This document shows, in pieces, positions 36,284 to 47,146 of a DNA stretch of 64,000 nucleotides. How positions within the stretch are numbered: the first letter of the stretch is position 1; every line of letters begins with the position of its first letter. The stretch is from Hanleya hanleyi (taxonomy: Eukaryota > Mollusca > Polyplacophora > Lepidopleurida > Hanleyidae): positions 41,317-105,316 of the forward strand of contig JAVTVY010025243.1 in assembly GCA_036873755.1 (NCBI GenBank), read 5' to 3'. Below the pieces are notes generated by a model. It did no database searches, was not told the origin of the DNA, and saw only the letters and a list, made by a program, of their open reading frames with translations. Made by a program: the position numbers and the translations under genes.

Positions 36284-38630
36284 AGTAGTATATAGCGAGG
36301 ATATCCAGGTCTGTTTTCCAGGGAGGTAACTCTTGGTTCCCCTTTTTCCAGGTTAAAGGTATAGGGGACGCCCCATCGCCTTTCACCTCTGGGGCGCCAG
36401 GGGGCGCCACCAGCTCAAGGTCACGTGGAGGTCAAAAGTAGTTCCGGCAACCTGTAACCTTTGTATTCCTCCGCGGACAGAAAGTAGTCCCATGTCAACC
36501 AAGTGACTTCCAATGTTAATGTATACGGGGAATGCCTGAAAAGAGTATGGGAATAGACGTTTTGTGACCGGGGTGGGTCCCTAGTCGACCGAATGGGTCG
36601 AGTGAGGTGTCAAAGTGAAGCGCTCCTCGAGGGCCATTCAGTCATGGGTGGGTGCATGTAAATTAGGATTTTTTCCCGAAAAAATAAAAAGCGAAACACG
36701 GACTTTACCCCTAAAATAGGGGAAAACCCCTATCAACTCTAGCCAAAAGGGCTAATATCGGTCCCCGAGCTTATAGGGGCCTGCCTATCAAGTCAATGGG
36801 GTCGGTGCATGTAAAATTAAGATTTTTTCCCGAAAATATAAAAAGCGGAATGCGCCTCCACTCAAAGTTTCTCAAATTTGGCGATACATATCGCATGCTG
36901 ATAGCAAAATACGAACGTAGCGTGCAAGATCTATGGGGCTACGTTTCGTAACATGTGTCTAATTCCGCTTAACCCGGGGCTAGGGGCCGTATGAGCCTAT
37001 GTACTTCAAGATCCTCATGGTACTCATATGAACAGTCACAATCAAAGCGTGACTGAGGTACATCATTTTTAGATGACGACTTTATAACGAATATTATGGA
37101 TTAAGAATACTGATCAGCGATACGGATTTGATATTTTGGAACATCATGATGTCTTGCCGGCATCATTGAAAACTGTTGACCGCTTCTCTCTTGCAGGAAA
37201 CAAGCCTATGTTTATGTATACTTTTGTCTTTTTGAATTTGGTGCTAATACTGTTATATGGAAATGGAATAGGTCTTTGGATTATGGACGCGGATATTCTC
37301 TAATGGACGACGGCTGGATTATGAATGACGGACTAGACGCTTGTAATTTACCCCTAAAATAGGGGAAAACCCCTATCACCTCTAGCCAAAAGGGCTAATA
37401 TCGGTCCCGGGCTTATCGGGGCCTGCCTATCAAGTCAATGGGGTGGGTGTATGTAAAATTAGGATTTTTCCCCGAAACTATAAAAAGTGGAACTCGGACT
37501 TTACCCCTACAATAGGGGTCTGTATTATACAATATAAGGGAAAATGCCTGTATGGGATATGGGGATGGTCATTTTTTTTCGTGAGCTTTACTATGGGTTG
37601 TGGGGTCTCGTTTTTCTCGTCTCACCAAGAAAACCACGATGGGAGGGGTCCCGGAGCGAAGCGGTGAAATTTTTGGGAAAAGTCACCGAGGTCTGTATAT
37701 AGCCTCATACTGGCTATATGGGGGAGGGGTGGTCAATTTTTTTTTGTGGGCTTTACTATGGGTTGTGGGGTCTCGTTTTTCTCGTCTCGCCGAGAAAAAC
37801 ACAATGGGAGGGGTCCCGGAGCGAATCGGTGAAATTTTGGGGAAAAGTCAACGAGGTCTGTATAAAGCCCCATAGGCTGGCTATGGGAGGGATAGGTCCA
37901 TCCTGGGAAATTCACACACGTTCATTGTGATGTGGGTTGTTTGGTCTTGTTTTTCACGTCTCGTCATTTAGAACATGATGGGAAGGGTCCCGGAGCGAAA
38001 CGGTGAATTTTTTGGAAAAGTACCATATAGCCCATATAGCTCCATACTGTCTATGGGGATATAGGTCCAACCTGGGAAATTCACACACGTTCATTGTGAT
38101 ATGGGTTGTGGGGTCTTGTTTTTCACGTCTCGTCATTTAGAACACGATGGGGAGGGTTTCGAAGCGAAACGGTGAAATTTTTGGAAAAAGTTCACCGAGG
38201 CCTGGGTAGGCCCATAGGCCTATACTGCATGGCTATGGCGGTATAGGTCCATACGGGGTGAACGTTTTGGGGTCTAGGTGAGCCCCTATTGGTCCTATGG
38301 TGTCGTATGAGGTCTTATTTTGAAGCTCTCGTGGAGTTTGTAATGTATCGATTCATGGTTCGTCCGTGTGCAAGAGTCTGCGCATGCGTATTCTGGCCGT
38401 AGTATAGAAAGCAGGCATGTTGGGGGATGCGTGGGGGGGTGTTTTAACCCACCACTAGGGGTTCATGGTTGTGATTTGGTGGGTTGTGACGTCACTTCCG
38501 GGTTTCACTAAAACTACCTTCGAACACTGAAGAGTTCCAATTTTTCCCGTACACGTAGGATCCGGATGTTCAACATCCGGGGTTTTTCCCGGCCCGGCCC
38601 GGCCCGCCCCGGCCGCAGCGCGCGCGCGGG
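36284..38630. repeat. E1 left terminal inverted repeat
   Basis: About 2.35 kb, inverted with 42246-44063. It contains ~175-bp units (ACCCCTAAAATAGGGG, GCCAAAAGGGCTAATATCGG) and ~170-bp units (TCCCGGAGCGAA, GGGTTGTGGGGTC). Nearer the inner end come CRE-like TGACGTCAC next to TTCCGG (38486-38498), the palindrome CCGGATGTTCAACATCCGG and a (CCCGG)n tract. A ~500-bp insert at 36851-37347 is absent from the right copy. Confidence 0.88.
36851..37347. mobile_element. Insertion in E1 left TIR of retroelement-related sequence
   Basis: The left and right TIRs agree up to AAAAAGCGGAA (36841-36850) and resume at TTTACCCCTAAAAT (37348). The right TIR has only TACGGAC in between. The insert is made of an inverted copy of 32290-32490 (including the reverse-transcriptase tail) plus a direct copy of 32650-32935. 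It therefore arrived after the TIRs last matched each other. Confidence 0.75.
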
Positions 38631-39024
38631 TTCTCCGGCCGCACGCGCGCGCGCGTCATCACCGGCAGTGCGAGGATGAATGTCGGGTCAAAAGGTCACA
38701 TCCAGGTCAAAAGCTCCAAGGTCTCCCTTTCGACAAGGTTCGGCAACAATGTTGCGGCATCGATATACAGAGCTTAAACCCCAAAAGGGGATTGTAAATT
38801 AACCTGGGAAGGATGGGCAGTTCCATTTGGACCAATCAGCGGTCGAGAAAAAGAGCCAATGAACGATCGATAAAAGAACCAATGGACGGGTACTAGAATT
38901 TCGCTCACGTCTGCGCCTACATCCGGGTACTGGGATGCTTTCGCCTACGTCCGCGCCTACATCCGGGTTCTTGTACACCCGGGTAATGTTTTCTGGACAT
39001 GGATGGGTTACCTTTGGCTCCATT
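38631..39024. promoter_or_regulatory. E1 subterminal region with CCAAT words
   Basis: Homologous to E2 61690-62065. Contains GACCAATCAGCGGTCGAGAA, then AGAGCCAATGAAC and AGAACCAATGGAC, that is, spaced CCAAT boxes, and two copies of a CGCCTACATCCGGGT word. No ORF. Confidence 0.5.
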
Positions 39025-39747
39025 CTAGGCCACTGATTGGCTAATACGGTGTTCAAAGCCAGTTTCATGCATTATGCTCATATAGAAAACACGCAAGACA
39101 GGGTTTTTTGGTGAGATCTCATTTTTTTTATTCAGTAACAACAACAACGTGAGAACAACCACGTGAAAACTGAAGCCCAGAACAGGGGGCTTGTACATTG
39201 AAAGAACTGAAGCCCAGAACAGGGGGCTTGTAAACTTAAGCCCAGAACAGCGGGCTTGTGTACATTGAAAGAACTTAGCCCAGAACGGGGCTTGTACATT
39301 GAAATGATGGACGGCCCAGTCATATACGAGTACATCGCGGTCCTCGGCCTTGGGGTACTCGTCAAACATCTGTACGATGGTAGATAAGGGTCTTCCCCGG
39401 CATCGATGGTACAGGTAAAACAAGCAATATTGTCCGCACACGCTACTGGCCAGGCTTTGCAACGTTTGACTGTTCCAACACCACGTCTCTGTGCCTTGAT
39501 CCATGGAGTCTGTTAAATCGGGATGGAGGGGTGGCATGGCGTACGGGTCAAAGTATTCCCCCTGCTGTTCTGTCAAGTACACGCCCACCCAATGTTCACG
39601 GGGCCGATCCATCGGGTCCGTGTTGAGAACGTAAGCAGCAGGATACATACGGTCTAATGGGAACACATCTCGGGCGAACACCCCTTGAAAGACTATACGT
39701 GTCTCTGGGTCATTCTCCAGCACGGTGGTTATCTGGTCTGTATCCAT
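39025..39747 (-). CDS. E1 adenain-like cysteine protease with read-through tail
   Basis: Starts at the ATG in MDTDQITTV, one base past the capsid stop, as in E2. The first ~157 residues align to the E2 protease. They carry the His of EHWVGVYL, the Asp of YFDPY, the Gln of TLQS and the Cys of SVCGQYC, seven residues after that Gln, as in adenovirus protease. The E2 stop codon after APFWA is lost here, so the frame continues ~80 residues through the hairpin repeats (SPLFWASV-like echoes). The enzyme would mature virion proteins. The tail may abolish activity. Confidence 0.8.
   Translation of the reverse strand: MDTDQITTVLENDPETRIVFQGVFARDVFPLDRMYPAAYVLNTDPMDRPREHWVGVYLTEQQGEYFDPYAMPPLHPDLTDSMDQGTETWCWNSQTLQSLASSVCGQYCLFYLYHRCRGRPLSTIVQMFDEYPKAEDRDVLVYDWAVHHFNVQAPFWAKFFQCTQARCSGLKFTSPLFWASVLSMYKPPVLGFSFHVVVLTLLLLLNKKNEISPKNPVLRVFYMSIMHETGFEHRISQSVA
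39150..39302 (-). repeat. Hairpin repeat array downstream of E1 protease
   Basis: Four copies of AAGCCCAGAACAGGGGGCTT-like units, each able to fold (AAGCCC / GGGCTT) with a short loop. They lie between the protease and an AATAAA on the minus strand (39126-39131). The unit is a copy of the end of the protease coding sequence. E2 has five matching copies at 61006-61138. Confidence 0.75.
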
Positions 39748-39748
39748 G

Positions 39749-41042
39749 TTAGGTGGAGAAGTCACACAGGACGTTGCGCGCCTTGTCCACTTGAATGATG
39801 TTGTCAAACTCGGCGTAGCAGATCACATTGACGGTGCTCCGGAGGGCTCGTGCAAAATGGATTTCCAACCGTAAATTGCCTTGCTTGGCGAGGGCCAGCT
39901 GATGGTCGTTCTCTAAGGTGGGGGTCAGATCGAAACAGAACAACGTGTATCCGTTCGCGTAGTCCTCCCGACTGATCATATTCCCTTCGTCCTGGTTGAT
40001 TTGACCGGTGGCTGTAAACAGGCTCTGATAGGCTCGAATGAAATTTCGGGGTTAAGGCCGTGGCTGGCACCTGTTGTCCATCCACATGCAGGGCCACAAA
40101 ATTGATGCCGAAATGTTTAAAGTCAAACGGATTCTCTGGGTAGGCTCCACTGAAACTGGTATTTTCCACACAGGCCAGGATCAATCGCTTGGGTAGTTCC
40201 CCCAGGAACAGGTTTTCTTTGTTGGCGCTCATATTTCCAGCAGATACAGAGAACACTTTGGTTTGCACACGTCGGATAGGGTACTGGGCTGGTTTTGTTT
40301 CCAAGGCTTTGAGGTGTCCCAATTGAACGGCTGGATTCGGTTTCACTTTTCGGACATACAGGACTTGGATGACAATTTTATAGTCAGCTGCATGCCCGTC
40401 TACGTTAGTGGCCTTCAAGGCGAAGGTCGGAGGCGCCCGTATCAGTCGGATTTTGATGGGGATCTTGTTCAAGAGGTACCGGTCTTGCATGAAGATGTCT
40501 GCGTGCCGTCGACCCATGAGATCCACCGCGACGCCGTTCGCGGTCAAAGCCTTCCGTTTGTTATATCCCACATTGTCGTTCTCTACGCCCATGTGCTGGG
40601 CTGTGTCCTGGTAGAATAAAGCGGCTGTCAGTTGAGATTTTTTAGCCTCTCGCCCATGCGACAACAGCGTCTCGATGTAGGCTCGATAGGGGTACGTGTT
40701 GGTCGAGTCACTGATGAGTTTGTCGCTGAGAAATATATCCACCTGTTGAAACATCGAGTGCAGCCAGAGATTCGTCGGGCCCACCGTTGCTTGGTCGACG
40801 ATTCTGGAGCCATCTCCATTGACGATGTTGGCTTTCACATACAAATACGTATGGGCTAAATCCACATAGGCCATATCCGCATTACTGATGGTGAACTCGA
40901 TGGGCCCTGTTTCGTTGATGCTGGAGAGCGGGAGATGCTCCACCCATAATCCTTGTTCGGCACTGGTCTGTGTGGGCGGGACGGTCCACAAATCAAATTC
41001 ACTGTTGGTGGAGGGGCAGGACTCTGCGTGGATCAAGGACAT
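39749..41042 (-). pseudogene. E1 major capsid protein (double jelly-roll type), one frameshift
   Basis: Homologue of the Polinton major capsid, the hexon-like protein often listed as F54H12.2-like. The N-terminal frame from 41042 runs MSLIHAESCPSTNSEFDLW, WVEHLPLSS, QVDIFLSDKL, FMQDRYLLNKI and [14 protein letters not shown] without interruption for ~340 residues. Near 40050 a small indel throws the frame. The proper C-terminal segment ([34 protein letters not shown]) lies in the next frame and ends at 39749. It is less damaged than the E2 copy. It sits three bases after the core-protein gene and two bases before the protease. Confidence 0.88.
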
Positions 41043-41045
41043 GTT

Positions 41046-41450
41046 TTAAGAAAAGATATCCTGGGTCTTCGATGTGCGTCGTCGCTGGGCCGGTCGTCGA
41101 CTGGTGCGTGGTCTCGGTGGTGCAGGTCTTTTATTCCCTACGGTGCGTTGTGCTTTGGCCACAAAGACGCCTCCTGCTTCTTTGGCCCGCCGTTTCAAGG
41201 CTTCTTTGGGTGCCGTACCCCCCAAGACATCACCGGCGACTTGCAGTCCACTGCGTACCGCTTGTTTGCCGATTGCTTTCACCCCACGCGTCACCAAGGG
41301 CAGGAACGTTTTGACGATGCTCCCGAGTATGTTCCCCAGTCCATGTCCTCGTTGCATGCGTGCACCACTAAAGACCGGAAGGCCACCGCCGGCCTGTTGG
41401 GCATAATAGTCCATATAGCTGCGTGCATCGCACTCGTAAGGCACCTTCAT
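41046..41450 (-). CDS. E1 basic minor virion protein (Polinton core protein), intact
   Basis: 134 aa. The N-terminus MKVPYECDARSYMDYYAQQA is followed by a Gly-rich QRGHGLGNILGS segment, a hydrophobic helix (IVKTFLPLVTRGVKAIG) and a strongly basic tail (RPRTSRRPAQRRRTSK). This layout, between penton and major capsid, is conserved in Polintons and recalls adenovirus minor core proteins. Its ATG overlaps the penton stop (TAATG). A run of six G keeps frame here, where E2 has seven. Confidence 0.8.
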   Translation of the reverse strand: MKVPYECDARSYMDYYAQQAGGGLPVFSGARMQRGHGLGNILGSIVKTFLPLVTRGVKAIGKQAVRSGLQVAGDVLGGTAPKEALKRRAKEAGGVFVAKAQRTVGNKRPAPPRPRTSRRPAQRRRTSKTQDIFS

Positions 41451-41760
41451 TATACAAAGTGGGGAGCAAGTGCTTGTCGAAAATGAAGTGTCAGCACCAC
41501 TTTCCCGCGGTCGAATGCCACCGGTCGTCCCGTGTCATCTCTTATATCCACCGTGAAAGTGTTGATGTCGGTTTGTCGTACGGGTAGGTAGAGCATGTGG
41601 GTGAAACTGTGGGTGACTTGATCTCCATACGTCGGCACCACCCGTAACAGAGGTGTGTTGATATCGCCCACGATGTGGTTGTCCACCACATCCGAGTAGA
41701 CGTAGAGTCCGTACATACCCGACTTCATATCCATCGAGATCTCGCCTTGGTGGGCGGTGG
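41450..41760 (-). pseudogene. E1 penton-like minor capsid, C-terminal fragment
   Basis: From GEISMDMKSGMYGLYVYSD to LHFRQALAPHFV, this matches the last ~100 residues of the E2 penton-like protein (58064-58852). The first 60% is gone. The reading frame upstream of 41760 is foreign sequence from the far side of the internal deletion, so the fragment has no native start. Confidence 0.85.
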
Positions 41761-42245
41761 GACTATTCTGATGGGTTAGTGCAAAAAAGAGAGCAACAAC
41801 AACACAGATCAATCCTTTTATTATGCGTGAATCGGGCATAACCTGTGAACATGATAGGAATGCATGTACTAACCTGTCTGTGGGGTTTTTCCACAATGTC
41901 GTTCACCTTCGTGTCTTTTCGGGTACGTCCGTGTCCTTTCGGTAAAGTCCGTTTCTTTTCGGTGAAGTTCGTGTCTTTTCGCTGACGTCCGTGTCTTTTC
42001 GGTAAAGTCCGTGTCTTTTCGGTAACGTCCGTATATTTTCGGGTATGTATGAGGGTCTTGAGGGGGGCGACTGTATGTGGCGAGTTGTATGTATTTTTCT
42101 CGGTGACGTCCGTGTCTATCATCCGGGCACTTCGCGTCTGCGCCTGCATTGGGGTATGTATGAGGGTCTTCATGCGCGCGCGCGCTGCGGATTCACCCAC
42201 GCACTTCCGGATAACCCGCGCGCGCTGCGGCATCACATCACCCCC
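41761..42245. repeat. E1 deletion joint and TTTTCGGTAAAGTCCGTGTC minisatellite
   Basis: 41763-41860 is inverted relative to E2 52890-52955 and carries GCAACAACAACACAGATCAA and TTTTATTATGCG. 41905-42045 is an eight-copy, 18-20-bp minisatellite with unit TTTTCGGTAAAGTCCGTGTC. 42100-42190 matches E2 52690-52745. The long minus ORF across it is repeat-encoded and not a gene. Confidence 0.65.
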
Positions 42246-44063
42246 GCGCGCGCGCTGCGGCCGGGGCGGGCCGGGCCGGGCCGGGAATAACCCCGGATGT
42301 TGAACATCCGGATCCTACGTGTACGGAAAAAATTGGAACTCTTCTGTGTTCGAAGGTAGTTTTAGTGAAACCCGGAAGTGACGTCACAACCCACCAAATC
42401 ACAACCATGAACCCCTAGAGGTGGGTTAAAACACACCCCCACGCATCCCCCAACATGCCTGCTTTCTATGCTACGGCCAGGCTACGCATGCGCAGACTCT
42501 TGCACACGGACGAACCATGAGTCGATACATTACAAACTCCACGAGAGCTTCAAAATAAGACCTCATACGACACCATAGGACCATTAGGGGCTCACCTAGA
42601 CCCCAAAATGTTCACCCCGTATGGACCTATACCTCCATAGCCATGCAGTATAGGCCTATGGGCCTACCCAGGCCTCGGTGAACTTTTTCCAAAAATTTCA
42701 CCGTTTCGCTTCGAAACCCTCCCCATCGTGTTCTAAATGACGAGACGTGAAAAACAAGACCCCACAACCCATATCACAATGAACGTGTGTGAATTTCCCA
42801 GGTTGGACCTATATCCCCATAGACAGTATGGAGCTATATGGGCTATATGGTACTTTTCCAAAAAATTCACCGTTTCGCTCCGGGACCCTTCCCATCATGT
42901 TCTAAATGACGAGACGTGAAAAACAAGACCAAACAACCCACATCACAATGAACGTGTGTGAATTTCCCAGGATGGACCTATCCCTCCCATAGCCAGCCTA
43001 TGGGGCTTTATACAGACCTCGTTGACTTTTCCCCAAAATTTCACCGATTCGCTCCGGGACCCCTCCCGTTGTGTTTACGAGACCCCACAACCCATAGTAA
43101 AGCCCACAAAAATAAAAAAATTGACCCCATATAGCCAGTATGAGCCTATATACAGACCTCGGTGACTTTTCCCAAAAATTTCACCGCTTCGCTCCGGGAC
43201 CCCTCCCATCGTATTTTTCTTGGTGAGACGAGAAAAACGAGGCCCCACAACCCATAGTAAAGCTCACGAAAAAAAATGACCATCCCCATACCCCATACAG
43301 GCATTTTCCCTTATATTGTATAATACAGACCCCTATTGTAGCGGTAAAGTCCGAGTTCCACTTTTTATAGTTTCGGGAAAAAATCCTAATTTTACATACA
43401 CCCACCCCATTGACTTGATAGGCAGGCCCCGATAAGCCCGGGAACCGATATTAGCCCTTTTGGCTAGAGGTGATAGGGGTTTTCCCCTATTTTAGGGGTA
43501 AAGTCCGTATTCCGCTTTTTATATTTTCGGGAAAAAATCCTAATTTTACATGCACCGACCCCATTGACTTGATAGGCAGGCCCCTATAAGCTCGGGGACC
43601 GATATTAGCCCTTTTGGCTAGAGTTGATAGGGGTTTTCCCCTATTTTAGGGGTAAAGTCCGTGTTTCGCTTTTTATTTTTTCGGGAAAAAATCCTAATTT
43701 ACATGCACCCACCCATGACTGAATGGTCCTCGAGGAGAGCTTCACTTTGACACCTCACTCGACCCATTCGGTCGACTAGGGACCCACCCCGGTCACAAAA
43801 CGTCTATTCCCATACTCTTTTCAGGCATTCCCCGTATACATTAACATTGGAAGTCACTTGGTTGACATGGGACTACTTTCTGTCCGCGGAGGAATACAAA
43901 GGTTACAGGTTGCCGGAACTACTTTTGACCTCCACGTGACCTTGAGCTGGTGGCGCCCCCTGGCGCCCCAGAGGTGAAAGGCGATGGGGCGTCCCCTATA
44001 CCTTTAACCTGGAAAAAGGGGAATCAAGAGTTACCTCCCTGGATATCCTCGCTATATACTACT
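42246..44063. repeat. E1 right terminal inverted repeat
   Basis: 1.8 kb, inverted copy of the left TIR without the 500-bp insert, ending CGCTATATACTACT. Inner end: (GGCCGGGCC)n tract, CCGGATGTTGAACATCCGG-type palindrome, GGAAGTGACGTCAC (ETS next to CRE) at 42373-42387. The repeat units of the left copy are present in the same order. Confidence 0.9.
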
Positions 44064-44069
44064 GACAGG
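44064..44069. repeat. Right 6-bp target-site duplication of E1
   Basis: GACAGG directly after ACTACT, identical to 36278-36283. Confidence 0.9.
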
Positions 44070-44420
44070 TATCATCCAACAGGATGGTACTGTAGATATC
44101 AGTTTGTAAAAAGAGAGGACAAAATGTAGGGCTGTAAAATTTCGGTGAACTTCTATTTTATGAAATAAGGGAGGAGCCACTTTGAGCGATGCATAATTGG
44201 TGAAGGGTTGATCGAACACGTGGATGGCGCTGGGATAGTAATACCGTAGTTACACTGTTCATGGTGTAAGATGTATACGAATAATAGGTTAAGGTAAAAG
44301 GTGGCTTGAACCTTGAACGGAAAAGATAGCTCAGTAGGAAATTGTATAGGTCCAGCTGACGGCGCTGACGATGGAAACATCGTCGGGTCGTAAACTCGAG
44401 TGAATGGCGCCGTTTCATTG
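44064..44420 (-). pseudogene. E0 unknown-function gene, third tandem remnant
   Basis: The minus frame contains FPFKVQATFYLNLLFVYILH and ITIPAPSTCSINPSP, matching the C-terminal half of the intact gene at 51699-52286 (AFKLNVAFGYILRH, then YYPSANNHVFDQP). It continues the tandem unit interrupted by E1. Confidence 0.7.
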
Positions 44421-45147
44421 GACGGCTGGCGCTTCCGGTATGCGATCCTGCTGGGGCCGGATCAATGTCCCGGATCGTGGGTGTCGATCAACGCGAGAGA
44501 CTTAGTAGTTTCTCAGGGACAACTTGGGGACTATGACCCAAATACTGGACATATCGATCACTACGATCCAGGCGGCTTTCGACAAAGTAGTCCACTCTGA
44601 AACCCTCAGTGACACTCTCCGACACAAGCGAGAAGTATATCGGGTGACATTCGCGACTGCTCGGTCTATTCCGTCGAAGTCATAGTACCTCGTACATTAA
44701 TGGTGCAAGAATTTTGCACCTCTCCGGTGTAAACCCCGATTCGCCGCACGTGAGGCACACCTCATGCTACAGGATGTGCTTCCGCTCACATAGTCCTCGT
44801 TGTATTTCTCCCTTATCAGGAGATAAAATATGTACCGGTATCCAAATGAAATTGATATTTGAGGTGTTTCTCCTGGTTTTGCATCTCCATACTAACGGAA
44901 GTCATACAGCTAACATGCGCTGTTCGGAGTTTCGGCGTGATATTGTGCTTTCAACATGGATGCCAATATGGATTCCTAGCAGTGTGGGTTGAGGTACTAT
45001 GTCCTACATTATAGTACGAGACCGTGCCGAGTGATCGGATAAACCAACTCCACATTTTAGCCCCGAATGGCATCGACGAGAGAAACTAATTAGTTCTCGT
45101 ATTTGCTCCCCCCCCCCTTCACTTACAAAATACCATATAACCATCCC
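44421..45147. other. Decayed sequence, nothing recognised
   Basis: No frame matches a Polinton gene by eye. A C-run lies at 45107-45118. Confidence 0.35.
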
Positions 45148-45774
45148 TCATACAGTGAGTGGCTGATGGATGCATCTCAGCTGGTGGTTTGTAGATGAAT
45201 CGGTCTCTGTGGACTCTTCAGTTCTTATGCGTTGGGTGGGTGGTCTATCTGCCTCGGTGCTGGGATTGACCTCCACTGGCTGTTCCGCCCGAAAACGTCT
45301 TCCATGGACTACACGTTGATGGAAATTCAATTGACTCGGGCGTTTGGAGAATCGACCACAATCCTTAAATTGATGCGTTGGTGGCCCTTGGACTAACCGT
45401 TCATGACGAAATAAGCTACACAGTGTATTAAATGTCGTATAGTTAAACTGGATGAAAGTTGAACGGGTGGACTCTTTGGCTTTGTGGTTAATCTCTACAG
45501 GGCTCCTCAACCATCAAACATGCCTGTGGCACAGGTTCCCGTGTGCGTTGGTGTCGGCGCAACTGACTTTGAGACGGTGTTCACATCCCTTACATTCCTC
45601 CTTTGTCACTGACCCAAGAAGTGCACCTCCATGGCGCTGTAAATGATCCGGGCTGAAACGACTGTTTTCATATCGTACAGCTATGCGGGGAGACATCGTC
45701 ATGACTGGCAAATTCATGGCGGCGTAAATCATGCAGACGAGCAAATGGCTAGAAGCAGGTGAACATCTTAGCAT
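45148..45774 (-). pseudogene. E0 zinc-finger gene remnant
   Basis: Minus DNA from 45766 reads MFTCF*PFARLHDLRRHEF in one frame, matching the E2 finger MFTCTTCQKQFTRPEDLRRH, with a TAG and another stop soon after. A downstream frame holds HQFKDCGRFSKRPSQLNFHQ followed by RVVH, a further C2H2-like finger with its first Cys lost. So the E0 protein had more fingers than the E2 one. A CTATAAAGG box (45816-45824, minus) precedes it at the same spacing as in E2. Confidence 0.7.
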
Positions 45775-47146
45775 GGTGTTTGGCAGAGTGCCTGCTGAGA
45801 TGGCATAAAGCTCGCCTTTATAGCGCTAGCTAGCTATCTATTTTAGTACAACCGATTCACACTTGTCTAAGCGGTTCTAAGCCTCGCTATGACCCTATTT
45901 GGTAGGAAATCATAGCTGGATATCTGTTCTTGCACATGGACAATGACTGTACTCGTATTTCGATGGGAATTCTGCTTTCAGACGATAGGCCTCTTCAAGG
46001 GGGCGGCGCGGCTGTGTTCCATACACGATTATCGTTAATTATGCGCAGCTGTGTCCGTATTGCAGACATCTCTGCTGGTCTTTGTATTGGCAATGCGTGT
46101 GCACGCAAGCTCATGAAGTAGGATAGAAAAGGCATTGTCGGTGTGGGTTGTGATGGTTCCTTATCAACGGCATCTGTGGTCAGGTTTGAATTTGTCTGTG
46201 CTTGAAGGTTTATATACATATGTCACTCCCGATACATTATACTGTAATGTCTACCTACGGCATGATATTTCAGTGGGACAGCACTATAAATTGCAGCATT
46301 AGATCTGCTCTGTTACAGGCTGTTACTGGGGGCGCATTGTAACAGCGATTATTAATACACACGCTGTGGCGATCGAAGACACCAGTCAGGATAACTTACA
46401 ACACGCTTACATCCAAATTCGCCCCCACATCAGCGACCCATCAAGAAAAAACAAGCGTCACATAGAAGAAGATATGGGGTTACCACCCACATAGACTGAA
46501 AAAATGCGGTCCATATGCGAAAACAGCTGTTCCAGGACGTATTGCCTTTACAGTATCCTGGACGGCAAGAAGTCGCTTAGAGATGGGTCAGATAGAACAG
46601 AGGGCCAATGGTGCGTCTAACACACACTAAAGCGAACATGGCCGAAGATTGACGCCGCAGAAGGGGGTTTCTTAAATGACGAATTCTGATTTGACAAGAG
46701 TGAAAACGACCAACGATGTGTCTGATGCAAGGACAATAGATATCACAATGTTATGCGAACACACCCAAACCGCTCCCCAAGCTCCGCCGTGATGTGGTGG
46801 AAGGGGTATTAACACGTTCAATGTGCTTGTTGGTGTTCATCTCTCTGCAATTTGGCGGAATTTTGTGGGTATATCGTCTATGTATGACATGTATCCACAT
46901 TTTCGCAAGCCGCATAATCAACTGATTTAAAACAAAATGAGGATACTAGTACACCTTCTATATAGATGTAAGCGATGTATCCACATCTTATTAAATAGTT
47001 ATGTATCTCTCTTTCTCTGACGTCAATGCGGGCATTATATACAGGTACAGGTGAGTGCGTGTGGGTGGGTCTGCAGGGGGTCTTACAAGGGTTTGGGCGT
47101 CATTACGTTAAGATGGGCGTTGGCGCGCCTCACTCACTCACACCTA
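45775..47146. other. Non-coding, transition from E0 to host
   Basis: The E0 promoter copy ends near 45850 (GCTAGCTAGC). Beyond it only short ORFs appear (46000-46220 either strand) with no domain. The right boundary of E0 could not be placed. Confidence 0.35.

Larger units (their letters stand above)
36284..44063. mobile_element. E1: internally deleted Polinton/Maverick element
   Basis: A 7.8-kb element bounded by TIRs that start AGTAGTATATAGCGAGG, flanked by GACAGG on both sides. Its genes lie on the minus strand: penton 3' fragment, minor core protein, major capsid, protease. All are close copies of the E2 right-hand genes. The integrase, ATPase, small genes and the zinc-finger gene are missing. 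The internal joint near 41760 fuses the middle of the penton gene to sequence equivalent to E2 position ~52920. It would need enzymes from another element to move. Confidence 0.9.

Noticed and set aside
40263..41486. Long plus-strand ORFs across the E1 capsid and core genes
   Set aside because: Antisense shadows of the minus-strand capsid and core genes, as are 54683-55352 and 58816-60034 on the minus strand.
41763..42236. 157-aa minus ORF with RTLPKGHGRTRKDT repeats
   Set aside because: Encoded by an 18-20-bp minisatellite and by sequence across the E1 deletion joint; no homologue in E2.
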